Positions 1 to 6,488 are shown, numbered from the stretch's first letter. The stretch is DNA of 19,192 bases from UBA1557 sp041675185 (GCA_041675185.1 JBAYUH010000018.1:1-19192), one strand, 5' to 3'. The notes: a model not told the origin generated them from the sequence alone. Translations and numbers: made by a program.

Positions 1-982
1 AGCTACCATGTTTCTCACCCAAACCAACTGGGGGGGGGGAGCTTCAACGACACTCTCCGCTTCTCACTCATCTGACCAGACCGGCTGGTCTCGTTTTTAT
101 TCAACCTCAAGTGCAGATGTCAACACCAGTGTAGCAGGTGAAGTCTCTCTTTCTCCTTCTCTCAACTCTACTTCTCAAACCTCAAACACTGACTTCGACA
201 CTTGGGCCACCTCTTCGGTCTTTGTAAGTAGTACCGGTTCCACCGGTCGTATTGTACTACTCAAACCAGTAGGTGCTACGTGTAATCAGGCATCGGAATG
301 TGGTAGTTCAGCCTGTAATGCAACTACTCATCTCTGTTGGTCACCTCCGTGTGGAAGCCTAACCACTGTTGATTATTCCAGTGTAACCTACAACCTAGTC
401 AACATCGGCACCCAATGCTGGTTTGCAAAAAACCTCAACGTCGGAACCATGCTTGCTGCAGGCACCACTCTCCCTTCAAATGATTCTCTCATTGAAAAAT
501 GGTGTTATTCAAATAGTGACGCTAATTGTACTACCTACGGTGGCCTCTATACTTGGGCAGAAGCCAATCAACTTACAACTACCTGCAACACCAATTCCTG
601 TACTCCCTCTTCTCCTTCACAAGGTATCTGTCCTTCCGGTTGGCATATTCCCACTGATGCTGAGATCAAAACTCTTGAGGTATATTTGGGAATGTGTACC
701 GGCGCGGGAGTCGGATGTGTGGATGCAACAGATTGGCGTGGTACTGACCAAGCTACCCAACTCAAATCCGGTGGAACGAGTGGGTTTAATGCACTGGTCG
801 CTGGCCGTCGTATCTCGAATGGCACATTCTCTACTCTGAGTACGAATGGTTGGTTTTGGGCTGCTTCGGGGAGTACTGCGTCACTCGCATGGAGTCGCGG
901 TTATGCGTCCACTGATCCCCGAACAGTTCGTTATGCCGACTCCAAGGTCACCGGTTACTCTGTCCGCTGTCTGAAGAACTAA
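1..982 (+). CDS. FISUMP-domain secreted/surface protein, 5' end missing
   Basis: The frame is open to the left window edge, so the ATG at 8 is probably internal and the N-terminus with any signal peptide is missing. Residue numbers count from that ATG. Residues about 1-88 are Ser/Thr/Gly-rich and look like a beta-type extracellular region. Residues 89-115 hold a Cys cluster (C92, C98, C103, C110, C115) resembling a small disulfide module. From about 120 to the end is a FISUMP domain (Fibrobacter succinogenes major paralogous domain): a CWFAKNLNVG motif at 137-146, a CPSGWHIPTD motif near residues 210-220, an LVAGRR strand and the typical VRC-rich C-terminus. The family is extracellular and of poorly known function, probably cell surface or adhesion. 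GC is near 45-50%, clearly above the ribosomal operon. A run of 10 G lies at 30-39. The domain call is secure, the biological role is not. Confidence 0.85.
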   Translation, partial: ATMFLTQTNWGGGASTTLSASHSSDQTGWSRFYSTSSADVNTSVAGEVSLSPSLNSTSQTSNTDFDTWATSSVFVSSTGSTGRIVLLKPVGATCNQASECGSSACNATTHLCWSPPCGSLTTVDYSSVTYNLVNIGTQCWFAKNLNVGTMLAAGTTLPSNDSLIEKWCYSNSDANCTTYGGLYTWAEANQLTTTCNTNSCTPSSPSQGICPSGWHIPTDAEIKTLEVYLGMCTGAGVGCVDATDWRGTDQATQLKSGGTSGFNALVAGRRISNGTFSTLSTNGWFWAASGSTASLAWSRGYASTDPRTVRYADSKVTGYSVRCLKN

Positions 983-1000
983 AATTACTTAAGTTACATA

Positions 1001-1038
1001 AAAAATACCCCGCCTCTCGCAAGAGGCGGGGTATTTTT
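1001..1038. terminator. Strong bidirectional intrinsic terminator
   Basis: A perfect 17-bp stem (1001-1017 with 1022-1038) closes a 4-nt loop (cgca). The G/C-rich core is flanked by A-tract and T-tract, so it ends with T-runs on either strand. It lies 18 nt after the FISUMP stop codon and between convergent genes, so it can serve both that gene and the DUF1003 gene arriving on the minus strand. Confidence 0.93.
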
Positions 1039-1075
1039 TTGTTTTTTACAATTCTTTTAAGCCTTTTTAGCTTTT

Positions 1076-1105
1076 TCCGCCCTAGGCGGATCAGCCTCTG
1101 GCTGA
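1076..1105. repeat. Two abutting 15-nt mini-hairpins (REP-like palindromes)
   Basis: Two perfect 6-bp stems with 3-nt loops lie back to back with no gap. The first is tccgcc-cta-ggcgga (1076-1090), the second tcagcc-tct-ggctga (1091-1105). They lie between the terminator and the 3' end of the DUF1003 gene. The design (same stem length, same loop length, zero spacing) looks like an extragenic palindromic repeat unit rather than chance. I see only this copy in the window, so dispersal is inferred. Confidence 0.6.
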
Positions 1106-1113
1106 CAAGCATT

Positions 1114-1818
1114 TTAATTTATTTTTTTATTGATCATTTCTATTATTTCTTCTAGATAGTCATTTTGTACTTGTTGAATTTCTATGAGTCTTTTGTTTTG
1201 GTTGACGATGAGATGATCTATCTTTTCATTCAAAATCTTTATTTCTAATTCTGCTTTCATATTTATTTTGTAATCATGTTCACTTCTTTGTCTGTCTTTT
1301 TGTTCTTGTCTGTTTTGACTCATCATGATTATCGGTGCTTGTATCGCTGCCAAACAAGATAGAACCAAATTTAGTAGTATAAATGGGTATGGATCATAGC
1401 CATTATTTCTGAAGAAATAAACATTTAGAAACATCCAGACAGCCATGAATAGAAAAAAAGTAGTTATGAAAACCCAGCTACCACCAAAAGAAGCGACGTG
1501 ATCAGCTATTTTTTGTCCAATAGTCAGTTTACCATCAATTTCTTCTTCTATATTTTCAGACAAAATTTTGTTGTGAGATATAGCGTATATTACATCTTTT
1601 TCTATTTTGTCATATTCACCAGCTTCTACATTGATAAGATTCAAAAAATAAAGATGACGGTATTTGTTCAATTCTGTAAGTGAAATATAATGTGTACTGT
1701 TTATTTTTGGGTATTTTTTTTTGATTATTTTTACAATCTCTGGTTGGATATTTTTTATTTGAGCACTATCTTCTTCTTTGATTTGTTCATGAGAAATGAA
1801 GCTAATTATTTTTTTCAT
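1114..1818 (-). CDS. DUF1003 family membrane protein
   Basis: A 234-residue protein. The family hallmark occupies about 99-180: a GQKIADHVASFGGSW segment, a first membrane helix at about 114-135, a short loop with YDPYPF (141-146), a second helix at about 147-166 ending in the AIQAPIIMMSQNRQ signature, then a basic KDRQRSEHDY stretch. The N-terminal 98 residues form a less conserved cytoplasmic region. Residues about 185-232 are Lys/Glu-rich and probably helical or coiled-coil. Both termini are predicted cytoplasmic. The biochemical role of DUF1003 proteins is not established. It has its own consensus promoter (1850-1878), so it is probably transcribed independently of the aminotransferase gene upstream. 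Confidence 0.9.
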   Translation of the reverse strand: MKKIISFISHEQIKEEDSAQIKNIQPEIVKIIKKKYPKINSTHYISLTELNKYRHLYFLNLINVEAGEYDKIEKDVIYAISHNKILSENIEEEIDGKLTIGQKIADHVASFGGSWVFITTFFLFMAVWMFLNVYFFRNNGYDPYPFILLNLVLSCLAAIQAPIIMMSQNRQEQKDRQRSEHDYKINMKAELEIKILNEKIDHLIVNQNKRLIEIQQVQNDYLEEIIEMINKKIN

Positions 1819-1849
1819 ATAATGACAGGCGAATTAGATTATTGATTTT

Positions 1850-1878
1850 ATTATAGAACAAATTTTGTCTGGAGTCAA
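1850..1878 (-). promoter_or_regulatory. Sigma-70-type promoter for the DUF1003 gene
   Basis: Read on the minus strand: -35 TTGACT (1878-1873), a 17-bp spacer, and -10 TATAAT (1855-1850). The -10 is a perfect consensus and the -35 is 5/6. It lies 31 bp upstream of the ATG at 1818, in the gap after the aminotransferase stop. Confidence 0.75.
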
Positions 1879-1903
1879 AGATTTGTGAAGTTTATTTTTT
1901 TGA

Positions 1904-3058
1904 TCAAATTAAACTTTTGGAAATAGCTTCTGCCAGTCTGTCCAAATTGTTTGGTTTTATACTAGAAATATTTATTCGGCCATTTTTTGGAATATAAATT
2001 GCATAATCTTTTTTTAGTTTTTCAGTATCTAGATTTGGTAATAATGAAAAAAGTCCTTTTTGATTTGTTATTTCGTTTGCTATATTAATTTTGTACGAAT
2101 TTAATTTGCAGACTAATTGTCTACGCATTTCTGACATATTGTTTTTGATTTGGTTTAATTCTTCTTGCCATTTTTTTGAAATAATTTTATCACCGAGTAT
2201 TTGTGTAGCTAAGTCACTAGAATAGCGTGGGGCATTGGAAATATTGCTACGAATTATTTTGGCTAAGTTGCTCTCAATTTTTGTTTTGTCATTTTTGATA
2301 TTCAAAAGTGTCAAGACTCCAAGTCTGTGACCATAGAGACTCATGTTTTTGGAAAAAGAAAAAGCCAGAGCAAAAGTAATCTTAGCTTCGTATAGTCTTT
2401 TTACCAATTCCAAATCTTTTTCTATGGTTTCGTTGACTAATCCTACATAAGCAGCATCAATAAAGAAAAATAAGTTTTTCTTTTTGGCAATTTTTATTAT
2501 TTCCGTAATTTCAGCAGAATTGAGATCTACTCCTGTTGGGTTGTGTCCACAAGCATCCAGAGAAAGTAGAGAATTGTCTGCTATTTTTTCAATAGAGTTC
2601 AAGAAATTTTCTTTTAGTTTTTGTTTTTTTGCATCATAATAATTTAATTCGCCAATCTTTAACCCAGCTTCTTCGAAAATTCCATGATGATTTACCCAAG
2701 TGTAATTTGGAAAATATATTTTTTTGAAACCCATTTTTTGGAAAAGTTTACTAGCTAAGAAATTGGCATGAGTGCCTCCGGCTGTCTGGACAGAAGTGAT
2801 ATTGTCTTTGTCAGTAAAATCAAGGAAAAAGTCTTCAAAATTTTTTTTGAAAAATTTGTCTCCTAGTATTGGTAAGTAATCATTATTTTTTGGGATAATT
2901 ATATTTTGTAAACTCTCAAAAGCATAGGTCTTGCTTTGGTCATTAGTAATTACACCAATACCTAAGTTTATTTTGTCTGGATTTTGGTCTAGTTGAAATT
3001 CTTGATTAAGGGCAAAAATTGGATCAGGTTCTAGATAGTTTAATTTTTGGAAAGGCAT
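1904..3058 (-). CDS. Class I PLP-dependent aminotransferase (aspartate/aromatic type)
   Basis: A 384-residue protein close to the AspC/TyrB subgroup of fold-type I aminotransferases, which move an amino group between an amino acid (Asp or aromatic) and a 2-oxoacid in the cytoplasm. The active-site residues of the family are visible: the YTWVNH segment with W121, DACGHNPTG (168-176) with N173, IDAAY (200-204) with D201 and Y204, SFSKN (234-238) with the PLP-linked Lys at K237, YGHRLG with R245, and a C-terminal R361 in GRINIS as the substrate carboxylate anchor. The Glu usually found before the Arg in YxERVG is His here. Length is slightly short (E. coli AspC is 396). Aspartate versus aromatic preference cannot be told from sequence alone. 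The gene stands alone with its own promoter. Confidence 0.88.
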   Translation of the reverse strand: MPFQKLNYLEPDPIFALNQEFQLDQNPDKINLGIGVITNDQSKTYAFESLQNIIIPKNNDYLPILGDKFFKKNFEDFFLDFTDKDNITSVQTAGGTHANFLASKLFQKMGFKKIYFPNYTWVNHHGIFEEAGLKIGELNYYDAKKQKLKENFLNSIEKIADNSLLSLDACGHNPTGVDLNSAEITEIIKIAKKKNLFFFIDAAYVGLVNETIEKDLELVKRLYEAKITFALAFSFSKNMSLYGHRLGVLTLLNIKNDKTKIESNLAKIIRSNISNAPRYSSDLATQILGDKIISKKWQEELNQIKNNMSEMRRQLVCKLNSYKINIANEITNQKGLFSLLPNLDTEKLKKDYAIYIPKNGRINISSIKPNNLDRLAEAISKSLI

Positions 3059-3090
3059 AAATTTAGATATTCATAATTATTTGTATTTTC

Positions 3091-3119
3091 ATATTAACAT
3101 ATTTGGAATTGAAAAACAA
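3091..3119 (-). promoter_or_regulatory. Probable promoter of the aminotransferase gene
   Basis: On the minus strand: TTGTTT (3119-3114), a 17-bp spacer, then TAATAT (3096-3091). Neither box is perfect, but the spacing is ideal and the position (33 bp from the ATG at 3058) fits. It is divergent from the promoter at 3158-3186. Confidence 0.45.
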
Positions 3120-3153
3120 TTGAAACTTGATGTATTTATAGGCTAGAATTTTG

Positions 3154-3171
3154 CCACTTGACCTGAAGTGG
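3154..3171 (+). promoter_or_regulatory. Inverted repeat over the -35 box, operator candidate
   Basis: ccactt (3154-3159) and aagtgg (3166-3171) form a perfect 6-bp dyad with a 6-nt spacer. The -35 hexamer of the next promoter (3158-3163) lies inside it. A protein bound here would block polymerase. The regulator is unknown, and a chance palindrome is possible. Confidence 0.4.
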
Positions 3172-3186
3172 AAAACTAGTTAAAAT
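3158..3186 (+). promoter_or_regulatory. Sigma-70-type promoter for the acidic protein gene
   Basis: -35 TTGACC (3158-3163), a 17-bp spacer and -10 TAAAAT (3181-3186). Both boxes are 5/6 matches. The -10 ends 31 bp before the ATG at 3218, giving a short leader. Confidence 0.7.
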
Positions 3187-3217
3187 GTAAGCATAATAAC
3201 TCTCTAAATAAATCTCT

Positions 3218-3886
3218 ATGTCATTAAATTTGGATAGACTAATGAAATTAGCCAAAAAGAGTGGTAGTACTCTTATTGTACATGATGAACAAAAAGGTGA
3301 TGTTGTTCTTATGGATTTGGATGTTTATGAAGAAATGTTGGATAATCAAGAGGGTTGTTCTTGTGAAGATTATGCTTTTGGTAATGAGGATTTGTATGAG
3401 ATGTCAGATAGAGAATTATTGGATAAGATAAATAGAGATATAGGTATTTGGCGTTCTTATCAAGATGAAGAAGATAAGGAATTTCGTGAAGATGTTTTGG
3501 AAGATGATTTGGCAACTAATCCTCCTGAGGATCCATTTTTAGAGGATTTTGCACATAGTCCTGATTGGCACAAAGCCGGAGATATATTGACCAGTAGACT
3601 TACTAATTTTGCACCAAATTTTGTAGATGAACAAGTACCAGATTATTTTGTGCCGAATATACCTTCTTTTTTGGAAGAAGACGAAGATGACGACGAAGAA
3701 GATGATTTTGTAATTGATAATAATATTTTTGGAGTAGACGATAGTAATGATAATTTGGTTTATAATACTCTAGGTCAAGAAGTTTTTGAAACCAAAAACA
3801 AAGTCCCTTTTGAAAAACATGAAGAAGAAACAACTGAAGAAGAAGATTTGGATGAAGAGCCTGTATTTTTTGAAGAACCGGTGTAA
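3218..3886 (+). CDS. Acidic hypothetical protein with antitoxin-like N-terminus
   Basis: A 222-residue protein that I do not recognise as a named family. The first ~42 residues (a basic helix, then LIVHDEQKGDVVLMDLDVYEEML) resemble the N-terminal fold of Phd/YefM-type antitoxins, in which two short strands precede a 'YEEL'-like helix. No toxin gene is adjacent. The rest is strongly acidic: an Asp/Glu run at about 153-163 and a Glu-rich tail at about 199-222, probably disordered. A CSC pair is at 47-49. There is no membrane segment or signal peptide, so it is probably cytoplasmic. It is transcribed alone, from a promoter with an embedded dyad to its own terminator. Proteins of this layout are, from memory, common in CPR genomes. 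Function unknown. Confidence 0.75.
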   Translation: MSLNLDRLMKLAKKSGSTLIVHDEQKGDVVLMDLDVYEEMLDNQEGCSCEDYAFGNEDLYEMSDRELLDKINRDIGIWRSYQDEEDKEFREDVLEDDLATNPPEDPFLEDFAHSPDWHKAGDILTSRLTNFAPNFVDEQVPDYFVPNIPSFLEEDEDDDEEDDFVIDNNIFGVDDSNDNLVYNTLGQEVFETKNKVPFEKHEEETTEEEDLDEEPVFFEEPV

Positions 3887-3911
3887 ATCCGTATTAAAAT
3901 ATAAAAACATT

Positions 3912-3939
3912 AAAACAATCCTAGAAAGAGGATTGTTTT
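3912..3939 (+). terminator. Intrinsic terminator after the acidic protein gene
   Basis: A perfect 11-bp stem (aaaacaatcct at 3912-3922 with its complement at 3929-3939) closes a 6-nt loop. The right arm runs into a T-rich tract (gttttt) 26 nt after the stop codon. Confidence 0.7.
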
Positions 3940-4048
3940 TGTATCTCGCTGTTTTTTATAGGATGTCTTTATGGATTATTAAAGTTTAGTTGGGACTGGT
4001 AAATAAAAGTGTGGGATTTAACACATGTTGTAAGTAAAAAAATTGACA

Positions 4049-4159
4049 GTTCCTCCCCCTAGTAGGGGGAGTTAGAGGGGGTCTTTAGCAAGATAAAACG
4101 TTTTATTATACTCCAGACCTCCCCTAACCCCTCCTACTAGGAGGGGGATTTTACAGTAC
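4049..4159. repeat. MITE-like imperfect palindrome with flanking 10-bp direct repeats
   Basis: Two arms of ~35 bp (about 4051-4084 and 4113-4150) are imperfect inverted copies of each other (roughly 80% by eye). Each also contains its own small hairpin: 9-bp stems at 4053-4061/4063-4071 and 4128-4136/4138-4146. The centre has a short palindrome, ataaaacgttttat. The direct repeat aaaattgaca occurs exactly on both sides (4039-4048 and 4160-4169), as a target-site duplication would. No transposase is encoded, so this would be a non-autonomous element. C/G-rich arms in an AT-rich gap support foreign or repeat origin. Confidence 0.6.
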
Positions 4160-4210
4160 AAAATTGACAAACTGATTTCATAAGTTTAATTAGTTAGTTA
4201 AAAAAGTTAA

Positions 4211-4236
4211 AAACAACGCTTATCTTAGCGTTGTTT
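4211..4236 (-). terminator. Intrinsic terminator for the CDF-mazG-CPBP operon
   Basis: A perfect 10-bp stem (aaacaacgct at 4211-4220 with agcgttgttt at 4227-4236) closes a 6-nt loop. On the minus strand the stem is followed by a T-rich tract, and it lies 41 nt past the CPBP stop codon. Confidence 0.65.
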
Positions 4237-4277
4237 CTATTATACCACCAACCAATTTAGTTACCAGTCCCGTTTAG

Positions 4278-4967
4278 TTAGATTAGATTAAAAATTTTGA
4301 AAGCTATAAAAATCTGAGCGACATCTGCAAAAATATGGACATACCAGCATGAGAATAGATCTTGATATTTTTTAAAAACATAATTCATAATCATAGCGTA
4401 GATAGTCAATCCAAGAGTTGCTAGTAGAAAAAAACCAAGATTAAACCAGTTATAATAAAACATGACATGATGAAAGGAAAATGCAATTCCGGTAATAAGA
4501 TATGCTTGCCAAGGTTTGATAAGTTTGTCTAGTTTGGCAAAGAGAAATCCTCGCCAAAAATATTCTTCCAAAAGAGAATTAAAAATAATAATATAAAGAC
4601 CGACAAAAATAAGATTTTCTAAGTTTATATTTATAAGATTTTTTAATTTATTTATAATAGTAGCTACATCTAGCCAGTTTTGAAAAACAAAAAAACTAAC
4701 CAGATAAATTGAGGCAAAAATAATACCTAAAATACTTAGAGTTAAAATATTTTTTTTGAAAGTGCTAAAAGAAAAGTTTTGAAATAAAGCTTGTTTGAAA
4801 GATTTTTTTTCACTCCACATAGCAAAGACAATAGGTGAAAGAAAGACTAATTTGTAGAGAGACGAAAAGAAATAATTGTTTGGTAGGATCTGTCTACTCA
4901 AGACAATTATAATAGGTGGAAAGATAATAAGGCTTAGTAAAAGTGTTAGTTGCTTTTTGTTGGTCAT
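4278..4967 (-). CDS. CPBP family intramembrane protease (CAAX/ABI type)
   Basis: A 229-residue polytopic membrane protein with about six hydrophobic helices. The family's three motifs are present: EExxxR as E134-E135-R139 (LLEEYFWRG), FxxxH as FSFHH with H166/H167, and HxxxD as H211-D215 (HIFAD). The Glu and His residues form the active site of these glutamic-type intramembrane endopeptidases (Rce1 superfamily), which cleave substrates within the membrane. Bacterial members act in peptide or bacteriocin handling, anchoring, or unknown roles. Its ATG overlaps the mazG-like stop by 4 bp (ATGA), so the two are probably translationally coupled. It is the last gene of a three-gene minus-strand operon. 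Substrate unknown. Confidence 0.88.
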   Translation of the reverse strand: MTNKKQLTLLLSLIIFPPIIIVLSRQILPNNYFFSSLYKLVFLSPIVFAMWSEKKSFKQALFQNFSFSTFKKNILTLSILGIIFASIYLVSFFVFQNWLDVATIINKLKNLININLENLIFVGLYIIIFNSLLEEYFWRGFLFAKLDKLIKPWQAYLITGIAFSFHHVMFYYNWFNLGFFLLATLGLTIYAMIMNYVFKKYQDLFSCWYVHIFADVAQIFIAFKIFNLI

Positions 4968-5305
4968 ACTTTGTTAAGTTTTTTGTTATTTTTATGTCTA
5001 TCTTTGTCACGATTTGTTTTTTTATCTAGATTTTTTGTTAGTGCTTCTGTCAAATCAACACCAGTTTGATTGGCAATACAAATAAGAACAAAAAGTACAT
5101 CCGCCAATTCATCGCTTAAATTATGATTTTCGTCAGACTTTTTGAAACTTTGGTCTCCATAAGTCCTAATCATAATACGAGAAACTTCACCAACTTCTTC
5201 AACGAGTTGCCCAAGATTAGTTAGTTCAGAAAAATAACGAACGCCAATATTTTTTATCCAGTTATCAACTTTTCGTTGAGATTGTTTGATAGTTAATTCG
5301 GGCAT
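4964..5305 (-). CDS. MazG-like nucleoside triphosphate pyrophosphohydrolase
   Basis: A 113-residue all-alpha NTP-PPase fold protein. The MazG metal-binding signature is clear: EExxE at E36-E37-E40 (LVEEVGE) and ExxD at E66-D69 (SDELADVL). The extra stretch between the two helices (KKSDENHN) and the conserved TGVDLTEAL after them fit the single-domain MazG subgroup. The expected reaction is NTP or dNTP hydrolysis to NMP and pyrophosphate, with Mg2+, to clean the nucleotide pool. The last ~15 residues are Lys-rich. It lies 16 bp downstream of the CDF gene stop and overlaps the CPBP gene by 4 bp. Substrate preference (canonical dNTPs or damaged nucleotides) cannot be seen here. Confidence 0.88.
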   Translation of the reverse strand: MPELTIKQSQRKVDNWIKNIGVRYFSELTNLGQLVEEVGEVSRIMIRTYGDQSFKKSDENHNLSDELADVLFVLICIANQTGVDLTEALTKNLDKKTNRDKDRHKNNKKLNKV

Positions 5306-5321
5306 AAATTTAAAATAGTTT

Positions 5322-6191
5322 TTATTTACTCGGTTCTATATGTATTAGAATATGAGCCAATTGGGGAATTTCTTGCTGCAAAGTTTCTTTCAATTTGTGA
5401 GCCAAATCATGACCTTCTTTGACTGTTTTGTTGCCATCAACAATGGCATGTAACTCTATGTGATAGCTCATACCTGCTTTACGAACAAAACATTTTTCAG
5501 TGTCTAATATACCAGATGTTGTAATAGACACTTTTCGAATTAGTGCTATCAATTCATCGTGAGTGTGTTCATCCATTATTTCTCCAAGAGCTGGTCTAAA
5601 AATTAAGTAACTATTGTAAAGGATAAAAAAAGAAGCAAAAAGTGCAGCCCAGTCATCAGCTGTCTCATAACCTTTGCCAAATAATATAGCAATGGAAATT
5701 CCAACAAATGCTGCCAAAGAGGTGATAGCATCACTTCTATGGTGCCAAGCATCAGCTTTCAAAGATGAACTGTGTGTTTCTTTACTTTTTTTTATTACCA
5801 ATTTGTATGACAATTCTTTCCAGATAATGATTGTTCCAAGAATAAGTAGTGTCCAAGCTTTTGGTAAGGCATGTGGTGTATTAATATTTTTGATACTCTC
5901 GTAAGCAATTATGGTAGCAGAGGTAATCAAAAAACCTACAACAATAAAAGTAATAAGTGGCTCAGCTCTGCCATGCCCATAAGGATGATTTTTGTCAGCT
6001 GGTTTACTAGTATATTTCAATCCAAATAATACTAATAGTGATGAAAAGATATCAGTAGTAGATTCAATAGCATCAGCTATTAGAGCGTATGAATTACCAA
6101 AGAAACCTGCTAACCATTTTATAATAGCTAAGATTGTATTGCCTATAATACTAAAATAAGTAGTTTTGATGGCTGTTTGTTCGTGTGTCAT
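5322..6191 (-). CDS. Cation diffusion facilitator (CDF) family metal/H+ antiporter
   Basis: A 289-residue protein with the full CDF plan: about six membrane helices in the first ~205 residues, then a cytoplasmic alpha/beta metal-sensing domain (about 205-289) ending IHIEP. The transport site is visible: E43 and D47 in helix 2 (positions of the YiiP DxxxD pair) and H150 and D154 in helix 5 (WHHRSD). Between them is the family loop motif HPYGHGRAEP (69-78). CDF dimers export divalent cations such as Zn2+, Fe2+ or Mn2+ against protons. Glu in place of the first Asp makes metal choice uncertain. It is the first gene of the minus-strand operon with mazG-like and CPBP genes. It is the only complete gene in the window without T at -1 of its start. 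Confidence 0.9.
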   Translation of the reverse strand: MTHEQTAIKTTYFSIIGNTILAIIKWLAGFFGNSYALIADAIESTTDIFSSLLVLFGLKYTSKPADKNHPYGHGRAEPLITFIVVGFLITSATIIAYESIKNINTPHALPKAWTLLILGTIIIWKELSYKLVIKKSKETHSSSLKADAWHHRSDAITSLAAFVGISIAILFGKGYETADDWAALFASFFILYNSYLIFRPALGEIMDEHTHDELIALIRKVSITTSGILDTEKCFVRKAGMSYHIELHAIVDGNKTVKEGHDLAHKLKETLQQEIPQLAHILIHIEPSK

Positions 6192-6205
6192 GATTTTTAA
6201 ATAGA

Positions 6206-6233
6206 ATTTTAATTAAATTATTAATAGTTACAA
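6206..6233 (-). promoter_or_regulatory. Weak candidate promoter of the CDF operon
   Basis: On the minus strand: TTGTAA (6233-6228), a 16-bp spacer and TAAAAT (6211-6206), 14 bp before the ATG at 6191. The match is fair but the region is very AT-rich, so chance is a serious alternative. Confidence 0.3.
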
Positions 6234-6432
6234 TTGTTCTAAATGTTGTATCACTTCGTTTGTTGTAATTGAATTATTATTTACAACATTTTCAAAAGTT
6301 ACAACGTCTATAACATCTACAACACCTAGAACATTTTTAACATAAGTAATAATACCACTTTCCTTCCACTTTCGACAAATTTTTTACTATAAATTTTGGT
6401 ACAAAAATAGTGTTCAAATATTTCATTTTCAT
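6228..6432 (-). pseudogene. Possible decayed small ORF in a repetitive spacer
   Basis: Two overlapping minus-strand frames cover this gap. The first starts at ATG 6432 and ends at TAA 6337-6339 (31 codons, beginning MKMKYLNTIFVPK). The second is open from 6383 to the stop at 6228-6230 (51 codons, ending EVIQHLEQL) and has no ATG, GTG or TTG start. A single shift in 6340-6383 would join them into a protein of ~70 residues. The second frame contains a 9-bp imperfect repeat (gttNtagat-like, about 6301-6345), which gives a VV-D-V-I-D-VV pattern. I do not recognise the product. Repeat-derived non-coding sequence is at least as likely as a broken gene. Confidence 0.25.
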
Positions 6433-6459
6433 TTCCACAGTTATTCCACAATTTAGCTC

Positions 6460-6488
6460 TTGACTTGTTTTGTATTTTAGTTTATAAT
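6460..6488 (+). promoter_or_regulatory. Consensus promoter of tuf
   Basis: -35 TTGACT (6460-6465), a 17-bp spacer and a perfect -10 TATAAT (6483-6488). This is one of the best promoters in the window, as expected for the abundant EF-Tu. Transcription should start near 6495, leaving a ~125-nt leader. Confidence 0.85.

Larger units (their letters stand above)
3940..4277. other. Gene-free interval with palindromic elements
   Basis: No convincing ORF on either strand. It contains the MITE-like palindrome at 4049-4159, a terminator hairpin at 4211-4236, and an outer perfect 11-bp inverted repeat (gggactggtaa at 3992-4002, complement at 4261-4271) that brackets the interval. Confidence 0.7.

Noticed and set aside
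1888..1916. Weak 7-bp inverted repeat around the aminotransferase stop codon
   Set aside because: The loop is 15 nt, there is no T-run on the minus strand, and it overlaps the coding end, so it is not a credible terminator.
3786..3989. A 67-codon plus-strand ORF overlapping the end of the acidic protein gene
   Set aside because: It is a Lys-rich frame shadow of the acidic Glu codons, lacks its own promoter and runs through the terminator hairpin at 3912-3939.
4964..4967. UGA recoding as in Gracilibacteria
   Set aside because: UGA ends the mazG-like and aminotransferase genes at family-typical lengths, and no in-frame UGA interrupts any conserved gene.
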